A stretch of DNA of 64,000 nt from Pseudomonas sp. LBUM920 (GTDB lineage Bacteria; Pseudomonadota; Gammaproteobacteria; Pseudomonadales; Pseudomonadaceae): contig NZ_CP027762.1 of NCBI RefSeq assembly GCF_003852315.1, positions 1,345,501-1,409,500 of the forward strand, written 5' to 3'. The first letter of the stretch is position 1. Every line of letters begins with the position of its first letter. The notes beneath the pieces were generated by a model. That model was not told the origin of the DNA. It ran no database searches and saw only the letters and a program-made list of their open reading frames with translations. Below, one piece after another: positions 31,519 through 40,363 of this stretch. The position numbers were made by a program, and so were the translations under genes.

Positions 31519-31593
31519 GACATTGCCGATTCACGCTTTTTTGACTTTGCGTGATCTAGTTTCCCCACTTCTTTGGTTCAGTTGCCTACATCT

Positions 31594-31956
31594 ATGTCGC
31601 CTTTCAAGGGTCAAACCGGTATCAAACGTATCTTCAACGCAGGGGGCTATTCCCTGGATGGCTTGCGTGCGGCCTTCACTGGCGAGGCGGCATTCCGTCA
31701 GTTGGTGTTGCTCAACGTGATCCTGATTCCGCTGAGCTTTTTCCTGCACGTCAGCCGGGTCGAGCGAGCCTTGCTCATCGCGGTGTGCCTGCTGGCCCTG
31801 ATCGTCGAGTTGCTCAACTCCGCGGTGGAAGCGGCCATCGACCGGATTTCCCTCGACCTGCACCCGCTGTCGAAAAACGCCAAGGACATGGGCAGCGCCG
31901 CGCAATTCGTGGCGCTGACCATGATCACCCTGGTGTGGGCCGTGATTCTGATCTAA
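31594..31956 (+). CDS. dgkA: Diacylglycerol kinase
   Basis: A 120-residue integral membrane kinase with three transmembrane helices (LVLLNVILIPLSFFLHV; ALLIAVCLLALIVELL; FVALTMITLVWAVILI). The active-site signature ELLNSAVEAAIDR and KNAKDMGSAAQF is complete. It phosphorylates diacylglycerol released by membrane-derived/periplasmic glucan synthesis back to phosphatidate. The ATG was chosen to give the standard MSPFKGQTGIKRI start; a TTG seven codons earlier is possible. Functionally it links with opgD in this window, though not in the same operon. Confidence 0.95.
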   Translation: MSPFKGQTGIKRIFNAGGYSLDGLRAAFTGEAAFRQLVLLNVILIPLSFFLHVSRVERALLIAVCLLALIVELLNSAVEAAIDRISLDLHPLSKNAKDMGSAAQFVALTMITLVWAVILI

Positions 31957-31960
31957 GGCA

Positions 31961-32887
31961 TCAGGCGATGCTTGGCAGTACGATTTCGTCGCTGCGCTGA
32001 ACCCCGGCGGTGAAGGCGCGGCACAGTTCCAGAAACTCGCGCATTGCCGAGGTCTGGTACTTCTGTTTATGCCAGATGAAGTAAAACTGCCGGGCCAGGT
32101 CCAGGTCCGGGGTTTCCACCGGCACCAGGCTGCCGCGGCGGAACGCATCGCGCAGCGCCAGCCGGGAAATGCAGCCAATCCCCAAGCCCGATTCCACTGC
32201 ACGTTTGATCGCCTCGGTGTGCTCCAGCTCCAGGCGGATATTCAGCGCGCTGCGGTGGTGACGCATGGCCTGGTCAAAGGTCAGGCGCGTGCCGGAGCCT
32301 TGTTCGCGCAGGATCCACGCTTCATGGGTCAACTCTTCCATGCTCGCCACGCCGCGTTTGGCCAAGTGATGCTGCGGTGCGCAAAACACCACCAGCTCAT
32401 CTTCCACCCAGGTTTGCACTTCGATGTCCGGGTGGCTGCAGTCGCCTTCGATTAGACCCAGGTCAATTTCGTAGTGCGCTACCTGATGCACGATATGCGC
32501 AGTGTTCTGCACATGCAGCTTCACCTGACTCTCGGGGTGCTGCTGCATGAAGCTGCCGATCAACAGCGTCGCCAGGTAATTGCCGATGGTCAGGGTGGCG
32601 CCGACCGCCAGGGAGCCGAAGCCGGACTTGCCGTTGAGCAGGTCCTCGATCTCCTTGGCCTGGTCCAGCAGCGCCACTGCCTGGGGCAACAGCTGATGGC
32701 CGAGGGCGTTCAGGCTCAGGCGTTTGCCGGCGCGGTCGAATAATTGGCAGCTGGATTGGCGCTCCAGCTCGGTGATCGAGGTGCTGGCGGCGGATTGAGA
32801 TAAGGCCAGAAGGCCAGCAGCGCGTGAGACGCTTTCCTGCTGGGCGACGGCGACGAAGACTTGCAGTTGACGGAGAGTAAATCGCAT
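31961..32887 (-). CDS. finR: LysR-type regulator FinR
   Basis: A 308-residue LysR regulator. N-terminal helix-turn-helix residues 1-60 (MRFTLRQLQVFVAVAQQESV) and a C-terminal effector domain. The start was set at MRFTLRQ; the open frame further upstream enters the fpr promoter. It is divergent from fpr with a 124-base gap, exactly as finR/fpr in P. putida and P. aeruginosa, where FinR activates fpr under superoxide stress. Its stop lies four bases from the dgkA stop, in convergent orientation, leaving no room for a separate terminator. Confidence 0.9.
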   Translation of the reverse strand: MRFTLRQLQVFVAVAQQESVSRAAGLLALSQSAASTSITELERQSSCQLFDRAGKRLSLNALGHQLLPQAVALLDQAKEIEDLLNGKSGFGSLAVGATLTIGNYLATLLIGSFMQQHPESQVKLHVQNTAHIVHQVAHYEIDLGLIEGDCSHPDIEVQTWVEDELVVFCAPQHHLAKRGVASMEELTHEAWILREQGSGTRLTFDQAMRHHRSALNIRLELEHTEAIKRAVESGLGIGCISRLALRDAFRRGSLVPVETPDLDLARQFYFIWHKQKYQTSAMREFLELCRAFTAGVQRSDEIVLPSIA

Positions 32888-33011
32888 ATCGATATAACCG
32901 ATAACCCTTATCTTAATAATCCAGTTAACAGATATTGTCGCCGCCATTAGAATGCTGTGCAATTGCGCATCCCAACTTTGGCGCAGACCCATTTCCAGGA
33001 GTCCCCCGTAC

Positions 33012-33791
33012 ATGAGCAACATGAACCACGAGCGTGTCCTCAGTGTTCATCACTGGAACGACACTCTGTTCAGCTTCAAGTGCACCCGCGATCCGGGCCT
33101 GCGCTTTGAGAACGGTCAGTTCGTGATGATCGGCCTGCAACAGCCAAATGGCCGCCCGCTCATGCGCGCTTACTCCATTGCCAGCCCGAACTGGGAAGAG
33201 CATCTGGAGTTCTTCAGCATCAAGGTGCCCGATGGCCCGCTGACTTCCCAATTGCAGCACTTGAAGGAAGGCGACGAGATCATCATCAGCAAAAAACCGA
33301 CAGGCACCCTGGTGCTTGACGATTTGAAGCCGGGCAAACACCTGTACCTGCTCAGCACCGGTACTGGCCTTGCGCCGTTTATGAGCGTGATCCAGGACCC
33401 GGAAACCTACGAGCGTTTCGAAAAAGTGATCCTGTGCCACGGCGTGCGTTACGTCAACGAAGTCGCCTACCGCGAATTCATCACCGAGCACCTGCCGCAG
33501 AACGAATTCTTCGGCGAGGCCCTGCGTGACAAGTTGATCTACTACCCGACCGTGACCCGCGAGCCATTCGAAAACGAAGGCCGCCTGACCGACCTGATGC
33601 GCAGCGGCAAGCTGTTCAGCGACATCGGCCTGCCACCGATCAACCCTGAAGACGACCGCGCCATGCTGTGCGGCAGCCCAAGCATGTTGGATGAAACCAG
33701 CGAAGTGCTGAACAGCTTCGGCCTGAAGGTTTCGCCGCGTATGCGTGAGCCGGGTGATTATCTGATCGAGCGTGCGTTCGTAGAAAAGTAA
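33012..33791 (+). CDS. fpr: Ferredoxin/flavodoxin-NADP reductase
   Basis: A 259-residue FAD enzyme of the subclass typical for Pseudomonas FprA. FAD-binding motif RAYSIASPNWEEH, NADPH-binding STGTGLAPFMSV and C-terminal FVEK. It moves electrons between NADPH and ferredoxin or flavodoxin, supporting Fe-S repair and stress response. CAGGAGTCCCCCGTAC precedes the ATG. The divergent finR gene and shared gap of 124 bases indicate control by FinR. Confidence 0.95.
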   Translation: MSNMNHERVLSVHHWNDTLFSFKCTRDPGLRFENGQFVMIGLQQPNGRPLMRAYSIASPNWEEHLEFFSIKVPDGPLTSQLQHLKEGDEIIISKKPTGTLVLDDLKPGKHLYLLSTGTGLAPFMSVIQDPETYERFEKVILCHGVRYVNEVAYREFITEHLPQNEFFGEALRDKLIYYPTVTREPFENEGRLTDLMRSGKLFSDIGLPPINPEDDRAMLCGSPSMLDETSEVLNSFGLKVSPRMREPGDYLIERAFVEK

Positions 33792-33820
33792 ACAGTCAGG
33801 GCAACAAAGAAGATCTAAAT

Positions 33821-33908
33821 GTGGGAGGGGGCTTGCCCCCGATGGCGCCAACTCAGTCAACAGAGATGTTGAATGTACCAGCGCTATCGGGGGCAAGCCC
33901 CCTCCCAC
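33821..33908. repeat. REPIN between fpr and trmO
   Basis: The left arm starts GTGGGAGGGGGCTTGCCCCC and the right arm ends GGGGGCAAGCCCCCTCCCAC, facing each other across about 50 bases. It lies between convergent genes and may act as a bidirectional mRNA end. Confidence 0.9.
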
Positions 33909-33922
33909 ATTTTGTCTCCGGT

Positions 33923-34618
33923 TTATTCAGCTGGAACCACTTCCAGTACACAGATAAGGCCCGCCTCGGGATAGTGCCAGCGCACATCCACATCCCAGAA
34001 CTGCGCTCCATACTCGCGCTCCGGCCCAGGCGTCTGATACGCCGGCCGTGGATCCTGCGCCAAACACTGCTCGATCAACGCCACCAAGGGCTCGTCAAGG
34101 CGCTCAGCATGGCCTTGTGCCTGGAACAGGGCAGTCTTCAGCCACTGCACGGGAATCAGCGGCGGTGCGCTGCTGGCGATGCTGTTGGTGGCGCCCTCGA
34201 TAATGTCGGCATACGGCACATACGGCTTGATATCCAACACGGGCGTGCCATCAAGCAGATCAATCCCGGAAATCCACAGCCGGCCGGGCTCGACCTTGTC
34301 CAGCTTCACCACCGACTGGCCAATGCCGTTCGGGCGGTGCGTTGCACGGGTGGCGAACACGCCCATGGACGTGTTGCCGCCCAGGCGTGGCGGCCGCACT
34401 TTGAGGCGCGGCGTGTCTTCCAGGGCCCGATGAAAAAGAAACATCAGCCACACATGGCTGACCTGCTCCAGGCCCTGTACCGCGTCGCCGCTGTCGAACG
34501 GCGCCACCAGCTCCAGCACGCCACGTGCGGCCGGCGCCAATTGTGGCTGGCGCGGGATGGCGAACTTCTCCTTGAAGCAGGAGCGCACAAAACCGACGGG
34601 CGAAACGTGGTAGGTCAT
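33923..34618 (-). CDS. trmO: tRNA (N6-threonylcarbamoyladenosine37-N6)-methyltransferase TrmO
   Basis: A 231-residue protein of the TsaA/UPF0066 family. PVGFVRSCFKEKFAIPRQPQ, VSHVWLMFLFHRA, and THRPNGIGQSVVKLDKVE are family motifs; the beta-barrel SAM domain covers residues 1-145 and a smaller C-terminal domain follows. It methylates t6A37 in tRNA-Thr. It starts 70 bases after the preceding gene on this strand, with an inverted repeat in the gap, so read-through transcription is possible. Confidence 0.92.
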   Translation of the reverse strand: MTYHVSPVGFVRSCFKEKFAIPRQPQLAPAARGVLELVAPFDSGDAVQGLEQVSHVWLMFLFHRALEDTPRLKVRPPRLGGNTSMGVFATRATHRPNGIGQSVVKLDKVEPGRLWISGIDLLDGTPVLDIKPYVPYADIIEGATNSIASSAPPLIPVQWLKTALFQAQGHAERLDEPLVALIEQCLAQDPRPAYQTPGPEREYGAQFWDVDVRWHYPEAGLICVLEVVPAE

Positions 34619-34625
34619 TTCTGAA

Positions 34626-34675
34626 GCCTCAAGTTACAAGCTGCAAGCCGCAAGCGTTAACGTGCAGCTTGAGGC
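34626..34675. repeat. Imperfect inverted repeat between the YehS-like gene and trmO
   Basis: AGCCTCAAG and CTTGAGGCT pair at the ends, extended inside by CTGCA/TGCAG after a seven-base bulge in the left arm. The sequence CAAGCTGCAAGCCGCAAGC is of the type repeated between genes in many Pseudomonas. It has no strong T run, so termination is doubtful. Confidence 0.6.
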
Positions 34676-34687
34676 TCGTCGCTGCCC

Positions 34688-35158
34688 TTAAGCTCTGACG
34701 CGCAGCGTCAGGCCCTTGAGGAAGTTACGCAGCAACTGGTCGCCACACGGGCGGTAGTTGGTGTGGCCGAACTTGCGGAACAGCGCGCTCAGCTCTGGCT
34801 TGGACACCGGGAACTCGGCGGCCTTGAGGATCGCGTGCATATCGTCTTCCTTCAATTCGAAGGCCACGCGCAGCTTCTTCAGGATGATGTTGTTGGTCAC
34901 TGGAGTTTCGATCGGCTGCGGCGGACGGCTTTCGTCCTTGCCGCGCTTGAAAATCACCAGGCCGTCAAGGAAGTGCGCCATGACGTCGTCCGGGCAGAAC
35001 ACAAAACCTTCTTCCTCATCTTTTTTGAGGTAGGTCAGCAGGTCTTCCTTGGTCACGTCCGTGCCGCCGAGCTTGATGATCTCGACCATCTTGTTGTCGC
35101 TGATGTCGAGCATGTAGCGCACGCTGCGCAGTACGTCGTTGTGAATCATGGTGGGCAA
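34688..35158 (-). CDS. YehS-like DUF1456 family protein
   Basis: A 156-residue protein with the DUF1456 domain in duplicate: residues 1-65 (NDVLRSVRYMLDISDNKMVE) and 85-150 (NNIILKKLRVAFELKEDDMH), each ending in a short helix with DxLxxFLxGL (DDVMAHFLDGLVIFKRGKDE; GDQLLRNFLKGL). It is widespread in gammaproteobacteria with no known function. It is about 60 bases downstream of the pseudouridine synthase on the same strand, possibly an operon. Confidence 0.88.
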   Translation of the reverse strand: MPTMIHNDVLRSVRYMLDISDNKMVEIIKLGGTDVTKEDLLTYLKKDEEEGFVFCPDDVMAHFLDGLVIFKRGKDESRPPQPIETPVTNNIILKKLRVAFELKEDDMHAILKAAEFPVSKPELSALFRKFGHTNYRPCGDQLLRNFLKGLTLRVRA

Positions 35159-35218
35159 TCCTGGTATTCAACTGAGGACACCGCCCGGTCAGGCGGCGTC
35201 GAGAAAGGGGGCAGCGGC

Positions 35219-35929
35219 TTAGAACTTCTCTTTGCCGGACAGGTAACGCCATTGGCCGACCGGCACTTTGCCGATGGACACGCCGCCAATGCGGATGCGG
35301 CGGATGGCGATGACTTTCAAGCCAACGGCTTCGCAGAACAGGGCGATCACGCCCGGTTGCGGGTTTTTCATCGCAAAGCGCAGGCGGTTTTCGTTTTGCC
35401 AGCTGGCTTTCACGGGGGGCAGCTCTTTGCCCTTGTAAGTCAGGCCGTGGTTCAGGCGATTGAGGCCGTGGGCGACCATGTCGCCTTCAACCTCTACCAC
35501 GTATTCCTGCTCGATCTTGGCGGCATCGGCGGTCAACTTGCGCAGAATCTTCCAGTCCTGGGTGAACACCAGCAGGCCGCTGGCCTTGGCTTGCAGGTCG
35601 GCACTGGCGGTCAGACGCAGGAAGTGGCCCTTGAGCGGGCGTTTGCTGAAGCGATGCTCTTCGGACAGGGTTTCGGCGCTGATCGAGGCCATCGCCGTTT
35701 CCGCGTCCACGCCGACCGGCGCGTGCAGCAGAATGGTCACCGGCTCCGGTGCAGTGGCTTTGGCCTCTGGGTCCAGCTCGACCTTCTGGGTGGTGATCTT
35801 GAACTGCGGTTCGTCGATCACTTCGCCGTCCACCGAGACCCAGCCGCCTTCGATAAACAGCTCAGCCTCCCGACGGGAGCAACCGACCAGTTCGATAAGG
35901 CGTTTGGAGAGGCGTATGGGGTCAGTCAT
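35219..35929 (-). CDS. RsuA/RluF-family pseudouridine synthase, atypical catalytic motif
   Basis: A 236-residue protein with an N-terminal S4 RNA-binding domain (RLSKRLIELVGCSRREAELF) and a pseudouridine synthase domain. The middle reads LTASADLQAKASGLLVFTQD, where most family members have G-R-L-D-x-x-(S/T)-x-G-L with the catalytic Asp five residues before the Gly; here the Asp is seven before and a Gln stands at the expected place. The tail (EYVVEVEG, GLKVIAIRRIRIGG) is typical. Target RNA position is unknown, and activity cannot be taken for granted. Confidence 0.8.
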   Translation of the reverse strand: MTDPIRLSKRLIELVGCSRREAELFIEGGWVSVDGEVIDEPQFKITTQKVELDPEAKATAPEPVTILLHAPVGVDAETAMASISAETLSEEHRFSKRPLKGHFLRLTASADLQAKASGLLVFTQDWKILRKLTADAAKIEQEYVVEVEGDMVAHGLNRLNHGLTYKGKELPPVKASWQNENRLRFAMKNPQPGVIALFCEAVGLKVIAIRRIRIGGVSIGKVPVGQWRYLSGKEKF

Positions 35930-36036
35930 GACAAGGGCCGTAGCAAAAGGGGGCGGCTATTGTACCTGCCTGGCGCGGGTTAATCCCGGCTCCATTTCAG
36001 CGCAGGGGCTTTATTGGTCAATACACGGTTCACACT

Positions 36037-36123
36037 GTGGGAGCGGGCTTGCTCGCGAAGGCGGTGTATCAGCCCAGGGTGTGCTGATGGGGCCGCCGCT
36101 TTCGCAGGCAAGCCCGCTCCCAC
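36037..36123. repeat. REPIN between GNAT and pseudouridine synthase genes
   Basis: The left arm is GTGGGAGCGGGCTTGCTCGC and the right arm ends AGGCAAGCCCGCTCCCAC, with about 45 bases between. This is the GCGGGCTTGCTCGCGAA subtype. It lies between genes read in the same direction. Confidence 0.9.
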
Positions 36124-36141
36124 ATTTTATTCTGTGTTGCG

Positions 36142-36609
36142 TCAGCCTCTGCGCAGTTGCTGCTGGCGTAAACGCATGTGCAGCAACGGATATGGCTGGC
36201 CCAGGCCGTCATGCTCTGCTCGGCCGATCACCTCAAAGCCCTGCTTGAAGTAAAAGCCCAGGGCCTGGGGGTTCTGTTCGTTGACGTCCAGTGTGTCGGC
36301 GTTCATGTGCTCGATCGCGTAACGCAGCAGTTGTCGGCCAAGGCCCTGTCCACGGTGCTGCGGGTCGATAAACAGCATCTCGACCTTGCCTGACGCCACC
36401 CCGGCGAACCCGGTGATGCGTTGGCGCGCGTCCTTGGTGCAGATCAGCATCACCGAGTCGAGGTAGCGCGTCAGCACCAGCTCCTTGAGCAACACGATGT
36501 AGCTGTCCGGCAAAAAGTCGTGGGTCGCCCGCACCGAATCTTCCCAGAGCTGCGCCAGGTGCGCGAAGTCGCTGAGTTTGGGTGTATGAATTGCCGAAAG
36601 CTGACGCAT
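36142..36609 (-). CDS. GNAT-family acetyltransferase
   Basis: A 155-residue N-acetyltransferase. The acetyl-CoA motif A is VEMLFIDPQHRGQGLGRQLL (Q/R-x-x-G-x-G/A), followed by LDVNEQNPQALGFYFKQGFE and VIGRAEHDGLGQPYPLLHM, close to the E. coli YjaB type. Substrate is unknown. It begins after the rimO terminator, so it needs its own promoter in the 50 bases before the start. Confidence 0.88.
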   Translation of the reverse strand: MRQLSAIHTPKLSDFAHLAQLWEDSVRATHDFLPDSYIVLLKELVLTRYLDSVMLICTKDARQRITGFAGVASGKVEMLFIDPQHRGQGLGRQLLRYAIEHMNADTLDVNEQNPQALGFYFKQGFEVIGRAEHDGLGQPYPLLHMRLRQQQLRRG

Positions 36610-36658
36610 GCCCGCTGCCTCTTGCCTGTTTCTACGCCAATGGGCAAACGATAGACCT

Positions 36659-36695
36659 AAAAAAGCCCCGCATCTTGTTCAGAGGCGGGGCTTTT
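36659..36695. terminator. Rho-independent terminator of rimO
   Basis: AAAAGCCCCGC and GCGGGGCTTTT make an eleven-base stem with a thirteen-base loop. It lies ten bases beyond the rimO stop. Symmetry of the A and T runs allows action in both directions. Confidence 0.9.
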
Positions 36696-36705
36696 AAGGT
36701 TTTTT

Positions 36706-38046
36706 TTAGTCGCGCTTGACGGCCCACAGGTCGTATTCGTCGGCGTCGGTCACGGTGCACCAGACCTTGTCGCCCGGCTTCAAACCGCTGGCATCGTCGA
36801 TAAACACGTTACCGTCGATTTCCGGGGCATCGAAGAAGCAACGGCCTACGGCGCCTTGCTCGTCGACTTCGTCGATCAGCACTTCGATCTCCCGGCCGAT
36901 GCGCAGTTGCAGGCGTGCCGAGCTGATAGCCTGCTGGTGCGCCATGAAGCGCTCCCAACGGTCTTGCTTGACCTCATCCGGCACGATGGCTGCGTCGAGC
37001 AAATTGGCCGGAGCGCCTTCCACCGGCGAGTACTGGAAGCAACCGACGCGGTCCAGCTGCGCGTCGGTCAGCCAGTCCAGCAGGTACTGGAAGTCTTCTT
37101 CGGTTTCGCCGGGGAAGCCGACGATGAAGGTGGAGCGGATGATCAATTCCGGGCAGATCTCGCGCCAGTTCTTGATGCGCGCCAGGGTCTTGTCTTCAAA
37201 GGCCGGGCGTTTCATGGCCTTGAGGATTTTCGGGCTGGCGTGCTGGAACGGGATGTCCAGGTACGGCAGGATCTTGCCCGCAGCCATCAACGGGATCAGC
37301 TCGTCCACGTGCGGGTACGGGTAAACGTAGTGCAGGCGCACCCATACGCCGAGGCTGCTCAAGGCTTCGCAGAGTTCGGTCATGCGGGTTTTCACCGGCG
37401 CGCCGTTCCAGAAGCCGGTGCGGTATTTCACGTCGACGCCGTAGGCGCTGGTGTCCTGGGAAATCACCAACAGCTCTTTGACGCCGGATTTGACCAGGCG
37501 CTGGGCCTCGTCCAGCACATCACCCACCGGGCGGCTGACCAGCTTGCCGCGCATCGACGGGATGATGCAGAAGCTGCAGCTGTGGTTGCAGCCTTCGGAA
37601 ATTTTCAGGTACGCGTAGTGGCGCGGGGTCAGCTTGATGCCTTGCGGCGGCACCAGGTCGATCAGCGGGTTGTGGTCCTGACGCGGCGGCACTACGTCGT
37701 GCACGGCGTTGACCACCTGCTCGTACTGCTGCGGGCCGGTCACGGCCAGCACGCTTGGGTGCACGTTGCGGATAGCGCCTTCTTCCACGCCCATGCAGCC
37801 GGTGACGATGACCTTGCCGTTTTCCTTGATGGCTTCGCCAATCACTTCCAGCGACTCAGCCTTGGCCGAGTCGATGAAGCCGCAGGTGTTGACCACCACC
37901 ACGTCAGCGTCCTGGTACGTGGACACGACGTCATAGCCTTCCATGCGCAGTTGCGTAAGGATGCGCTCGGAGTCGACCAGAGCCTTCGGGCAACCCAGGG
38001 ATACAAAGCCGACCTTGGGGTTGGCTTTTGCGATGGTGGTGGACAT
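36706..38046 (-). CDS. rimO: Ribosomal protein S12 methylthiotransferase RimO
   Basis: A 446-residue radical SAM enzyme. An N-terminal UPF0004 domain (KVGFVSLGCPKALVDSERIL) carries one Fe-S cluster; the radical SAM motif C-x3-C-x2-C is in SEGCNHSCSFCIIPSMRG; a C-terminal TRAM domain holds EVLIDEVDEQGAVGRCFFDA. It methylthiolates Asp of S12. The start at MSTTIAKANPKVG follows the family; thirteen further codons are open upstream. Monocistronic, with its own terminator. Confidence 0.95.
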   Translation of the reverse strand: MSTTIAKANPKVGFVSLGCPKALVDSERILTQLRMEGYDVVSTYQDADVVVVNTCGFIDSAKAESLEVIGEAIKENGKVIVTGCMGVEEGAIRNVHPSVLAVTGPQQYEQVVNAVHDVVPPRQDHNPLIDLVPPQGIKLTPRHYAYLKISEGCNHSCSFCIIPSMRGKLVSRPVGDVLDEAQRLVKSGVKELLVISQDTSAYGVDVKYRTGFWNGAPVKTRMTELCEALSSLGVWVRLHYVYPYPHVDELIPLMAAGKILPYLDIPFQHASPKILKAMKRPAFEDKTLARIKNWREICPELIIRSTFIVGFPGETEEDFQYLLDWLTDAQLDRVGCFQYSPVEGAPANLLDAAIVPDEVKQDRWERFMAHQQAISSARLQLRIGREIEVLIDEVDEQGAVGRCFFDAPEIDGNVFIDDASGLKPGDKVWCTVTDADEYDLWAVKRD

Positions 38047-38335
38047 GTCTAACCTCGGTATTGAATGGCGCCGCCAGTCGGGCACGACACGGCGGTAGAC
38101 GGGCGCTTGGTGCGCCTCTGATCAAAAAGTGCGCAATTCTAGCGACGGGCAACGCACTTGACCAGCTTTATACGGGGAAATGCGACGAGTGCTGCGCTAT
38201 GCTTCGCGCCGTTGCGCATGGGTAAAACCCTTGGGTCAATAAAACGTCTGTTACGAGAAGTAAAACAGCGCATGCTACGGTCAGCTTAGACGCGTTGTTT
38301 ATAAAAGACCTTGGGTCAAAGGGCAGGAGTGGTTG

Positions 38336-40237
38336 ATGGGTCAGGCAAATAGTCAGGCGGCAGGTGCCGAGCATTCCAATGCAAAGCCGATTGGCATGCT
38401 GGTGGCGGCAGTCGGGGTGGTTTACGGCGATATCGGTACCAGCCCGCTCTATACCCTTAAAGAAGTGTTTACTGGTGGTTACGGAGTTCAAGTCAACCAT
38501 GACGGGGTCTTCGGCATTCTGGCGCTGATTTTCTGGTCGCTGGTGTGGGTCGTCTCGATCAAGTACGTGCTGTTTATCCTGCGCGCGGACAACCAGGGCG
38601 AGGGCGGCATCATGGCCCTGACGGCGCTGGCGCGGCGTGCGGCGTCGCCGTACCCCAAATTGCGTTCGGTGCTGGTGATCCTTGGTCTGATCGGCGCGGC
38701 GCTGTTTTACGGCGACAGCATGATCACCCCGGCGATCTCGGTGTTGTCGGCGGTCGAGGGCCTGGAACTGGCTTTTGATGGCCTGGAGCGTTGGGTGGTG
38801 CCGCTGTCTTTGGTGGTGCTGGTGGGCCTGTTCCTGATCCAGAAACACGGCACCGACCGCATCGGCAAACTGTTCGGGCCGGTGATGGTGGTGTGGTTCC
38901 TGGTACTGGCCGGGCTCGGCATCCATGGCATTGCGCAACATCCGGAAGTTCTTAATGCACTGAACCCGGTGTGGGGCGTGCGCTTCTTTGTCGTCCACCC
39001 CGGCATGGGCGTGGCGATTCTCGGCGCGGTGGTGCTGGCGTTGACCGGTGCCGAAGCGCTGTACGCCGACATGGGCCACTTCGGCCGCAAGCCGATTGCG
39101 CGCGCATGGTTCGCGCTGGTGCTGCCGGCGCTGGTGCTCAACTACTTCGGCCAGGGCGCCTTGCTGCTGGAAAACCCGGAAGCTGCGCGCAACCCGTTCT
39201 ACCTGCTGGCCCCGGACTGGGCGTTGATCCCGCTCGTGGCACTGTCGACCCTGGCCACGGTAATTGCCTCCCAGGCGGTGATTTCCGGCGCGTTCTCGCT
39301 GACCCGCCAGGCCATCCAGTTGGGTTACATCCCGCGCATGCATATCCAGCACACCTCCAGTGCCGAGCAGGGCCAGATCTATATCGGCGCGGTGAACTGG
39401 TCGCTGATGGTCGGCGTGATCCTGCTGGTGCTGGGCTTCGAATCTTCGAACGCCTTGGCCTCGGCGTACGGCGTGGCAGTGACGGGCACCATGCTGATCA
39501 CCAGCATCCTGGTGTCGGCGGTAATGCTGCTGCTGTGGAAATGGCCGCCCGTGCTGGCGATTCCGGTGTTGATCGGCTTCCTGTTGGTCGATGGCCTGTT
39601 CTTCGCCGCCAACGTGCCGAAGATCGTGCAGGGCGGTGCCTTCCCGGTATTGGCGGGGATTGTGCTGTTTATCCTGATGACCACGTGGAAACGCGGCAAG
39701 GAACTGCTGATGGACCGCCTCGACGAGGGCGGCCTGCCGTTGCCGATCTTCATCAGCAGTATTCGCGTGCAGCCGCCGCATCGCGTGCAGGGCACCGCGG
39801 TGTTCCTCACCGCGCGCCCGGACGCCGTGCCCCACGCGCTGTTGCACAACCTGCTGCATAACCAGGTGCTGCATGAGCAAGTGGTGATGCTGACGGTGGT
39901 CTACGAAGACATTCCGCGTGTGCCGGCCTCGCGGCGCTTTGAGGTGGACGCCTATGGGGAAGGCTTCTTCCGGGTGATCCTGCACTTCGGGTTTACCGAT
40001 GAGCCGGACGTGCCCGAAGCACTCAAGCTGTGCCATCTGGACGACCTGGATTTCAGCCCGATGCGCACCACCTACTTCCTCAGCCGCGAGACGGTGATTG
40101 CCTCGCGCATCAAGGGCATGGCCCGTTGGCGTGAAAGCCTGTTTGCCTTCATGTTGAAGAACGCCAACGGCAACCTGCGCTTCTTCAAACTCCCGGTCAA
40201 CCGGGTGATCGAGCTGGGCACCCAGGTCGAAATGTAA
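38336..40237 (+). CDS. kup: Low-affinity potassium transporter Kup
   Basis: A 633-residue membrane protein of the KUP/HAK family, a K+/H+ symporter. The signature VGVVYGDIGTSPLYTLKEVF is at residues about 25-45 and FYGDSMITPAISVLSAVEGL near 125. Twelve transmembrane helices span to about residue 455, followed by a cytoplasmic domain. GGCAGGAG lies upstream at good distance from the ATG; a TTG one codon earlier is less likely. A terminator follows directly after the gene. Confidence 0.95.
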   Translation: MGQANSQAAGAEHSNAKPIGMLVAAVGVVYGDIGTSPLYTLKEVFTGGYGVQVNHDGVFGILALIFWSLVWVVSIKYVLFILRADNQGEGGIMALTALARRAASPYPKLRSVLVILGLIGAALFYGDSMITPAISVLSAVEGLELAFDGLERWVVPLSLVVLVGLFLIQKHGTDRIGKLFGPVMVVWFLVLAGLGIHGIAQHPEVLNALNPVWGVRFFVVHPGMGVAILGAVVLALTGAEALYADMGHFGRKPIARAWFALVLPALVLNYFGQGALLLENPEAARNPFYLLAPDWALIPLVALSTLATVIASQAVISGAFSLTRQAIQLGYIPRMHIQHTSSAEQGQIYIGAVNWSLMVGVILLVLGFESSNALASAYGVAVTGTMLITSILVSAVMLLLWKWPPVLAIPVLIGFLLVDGLFFAANVPKIVQGGAFPVLAGIVLFILMTTWKRGKELLMDRLDEGGLPLPIFISSIRVQPPHRVQGTAVFLTARPDAVPHALLHNLLHNQVLHEQVVMLTVVYEDIPRVPASRRFEVDAYGEGFFRVILHFGFTDEPDVPEALKLCHLDDLDFSPMRTTYFLSRETVIASRIKGMARWRESLFAFMLKNANGNLRFFKLPVNRVIELGTQVEM

Positions 40238-40249
40238 GCCGCTGCTGCA

Positions 40250-40276
40250 CGGGAGCCGGCGATCGGCTCCCGTTTT
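40250..40276 (+). terminator. Rho-independent terminator of kup
   Basis: CGGGAGCCG and CGGCTCCCG form a nine-base perfect stem over a five-base loop, followed by TTTT. It starts twelve bases after the kup stop. Confidence 0.9.
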
Positions 40277-40363
40277 CCATCTGAACCCTATGCAAGCCAC
40301 CGTTGTCGACTAGGCTCTAGGCACTGTTTGAATAGTGCCCACAGAACCCAGAAGAGGTGCGCC

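Noticed and set aside
38168..40300. A 710-codon open frame on the minus strand opposite kup
   Set aside because: It mirrors kup codon by codon; the product is rich in His, Gln and Arg without domains, which is usual for the antisense of G/C-biased Pseudomonas genes. Kup itself is certain.
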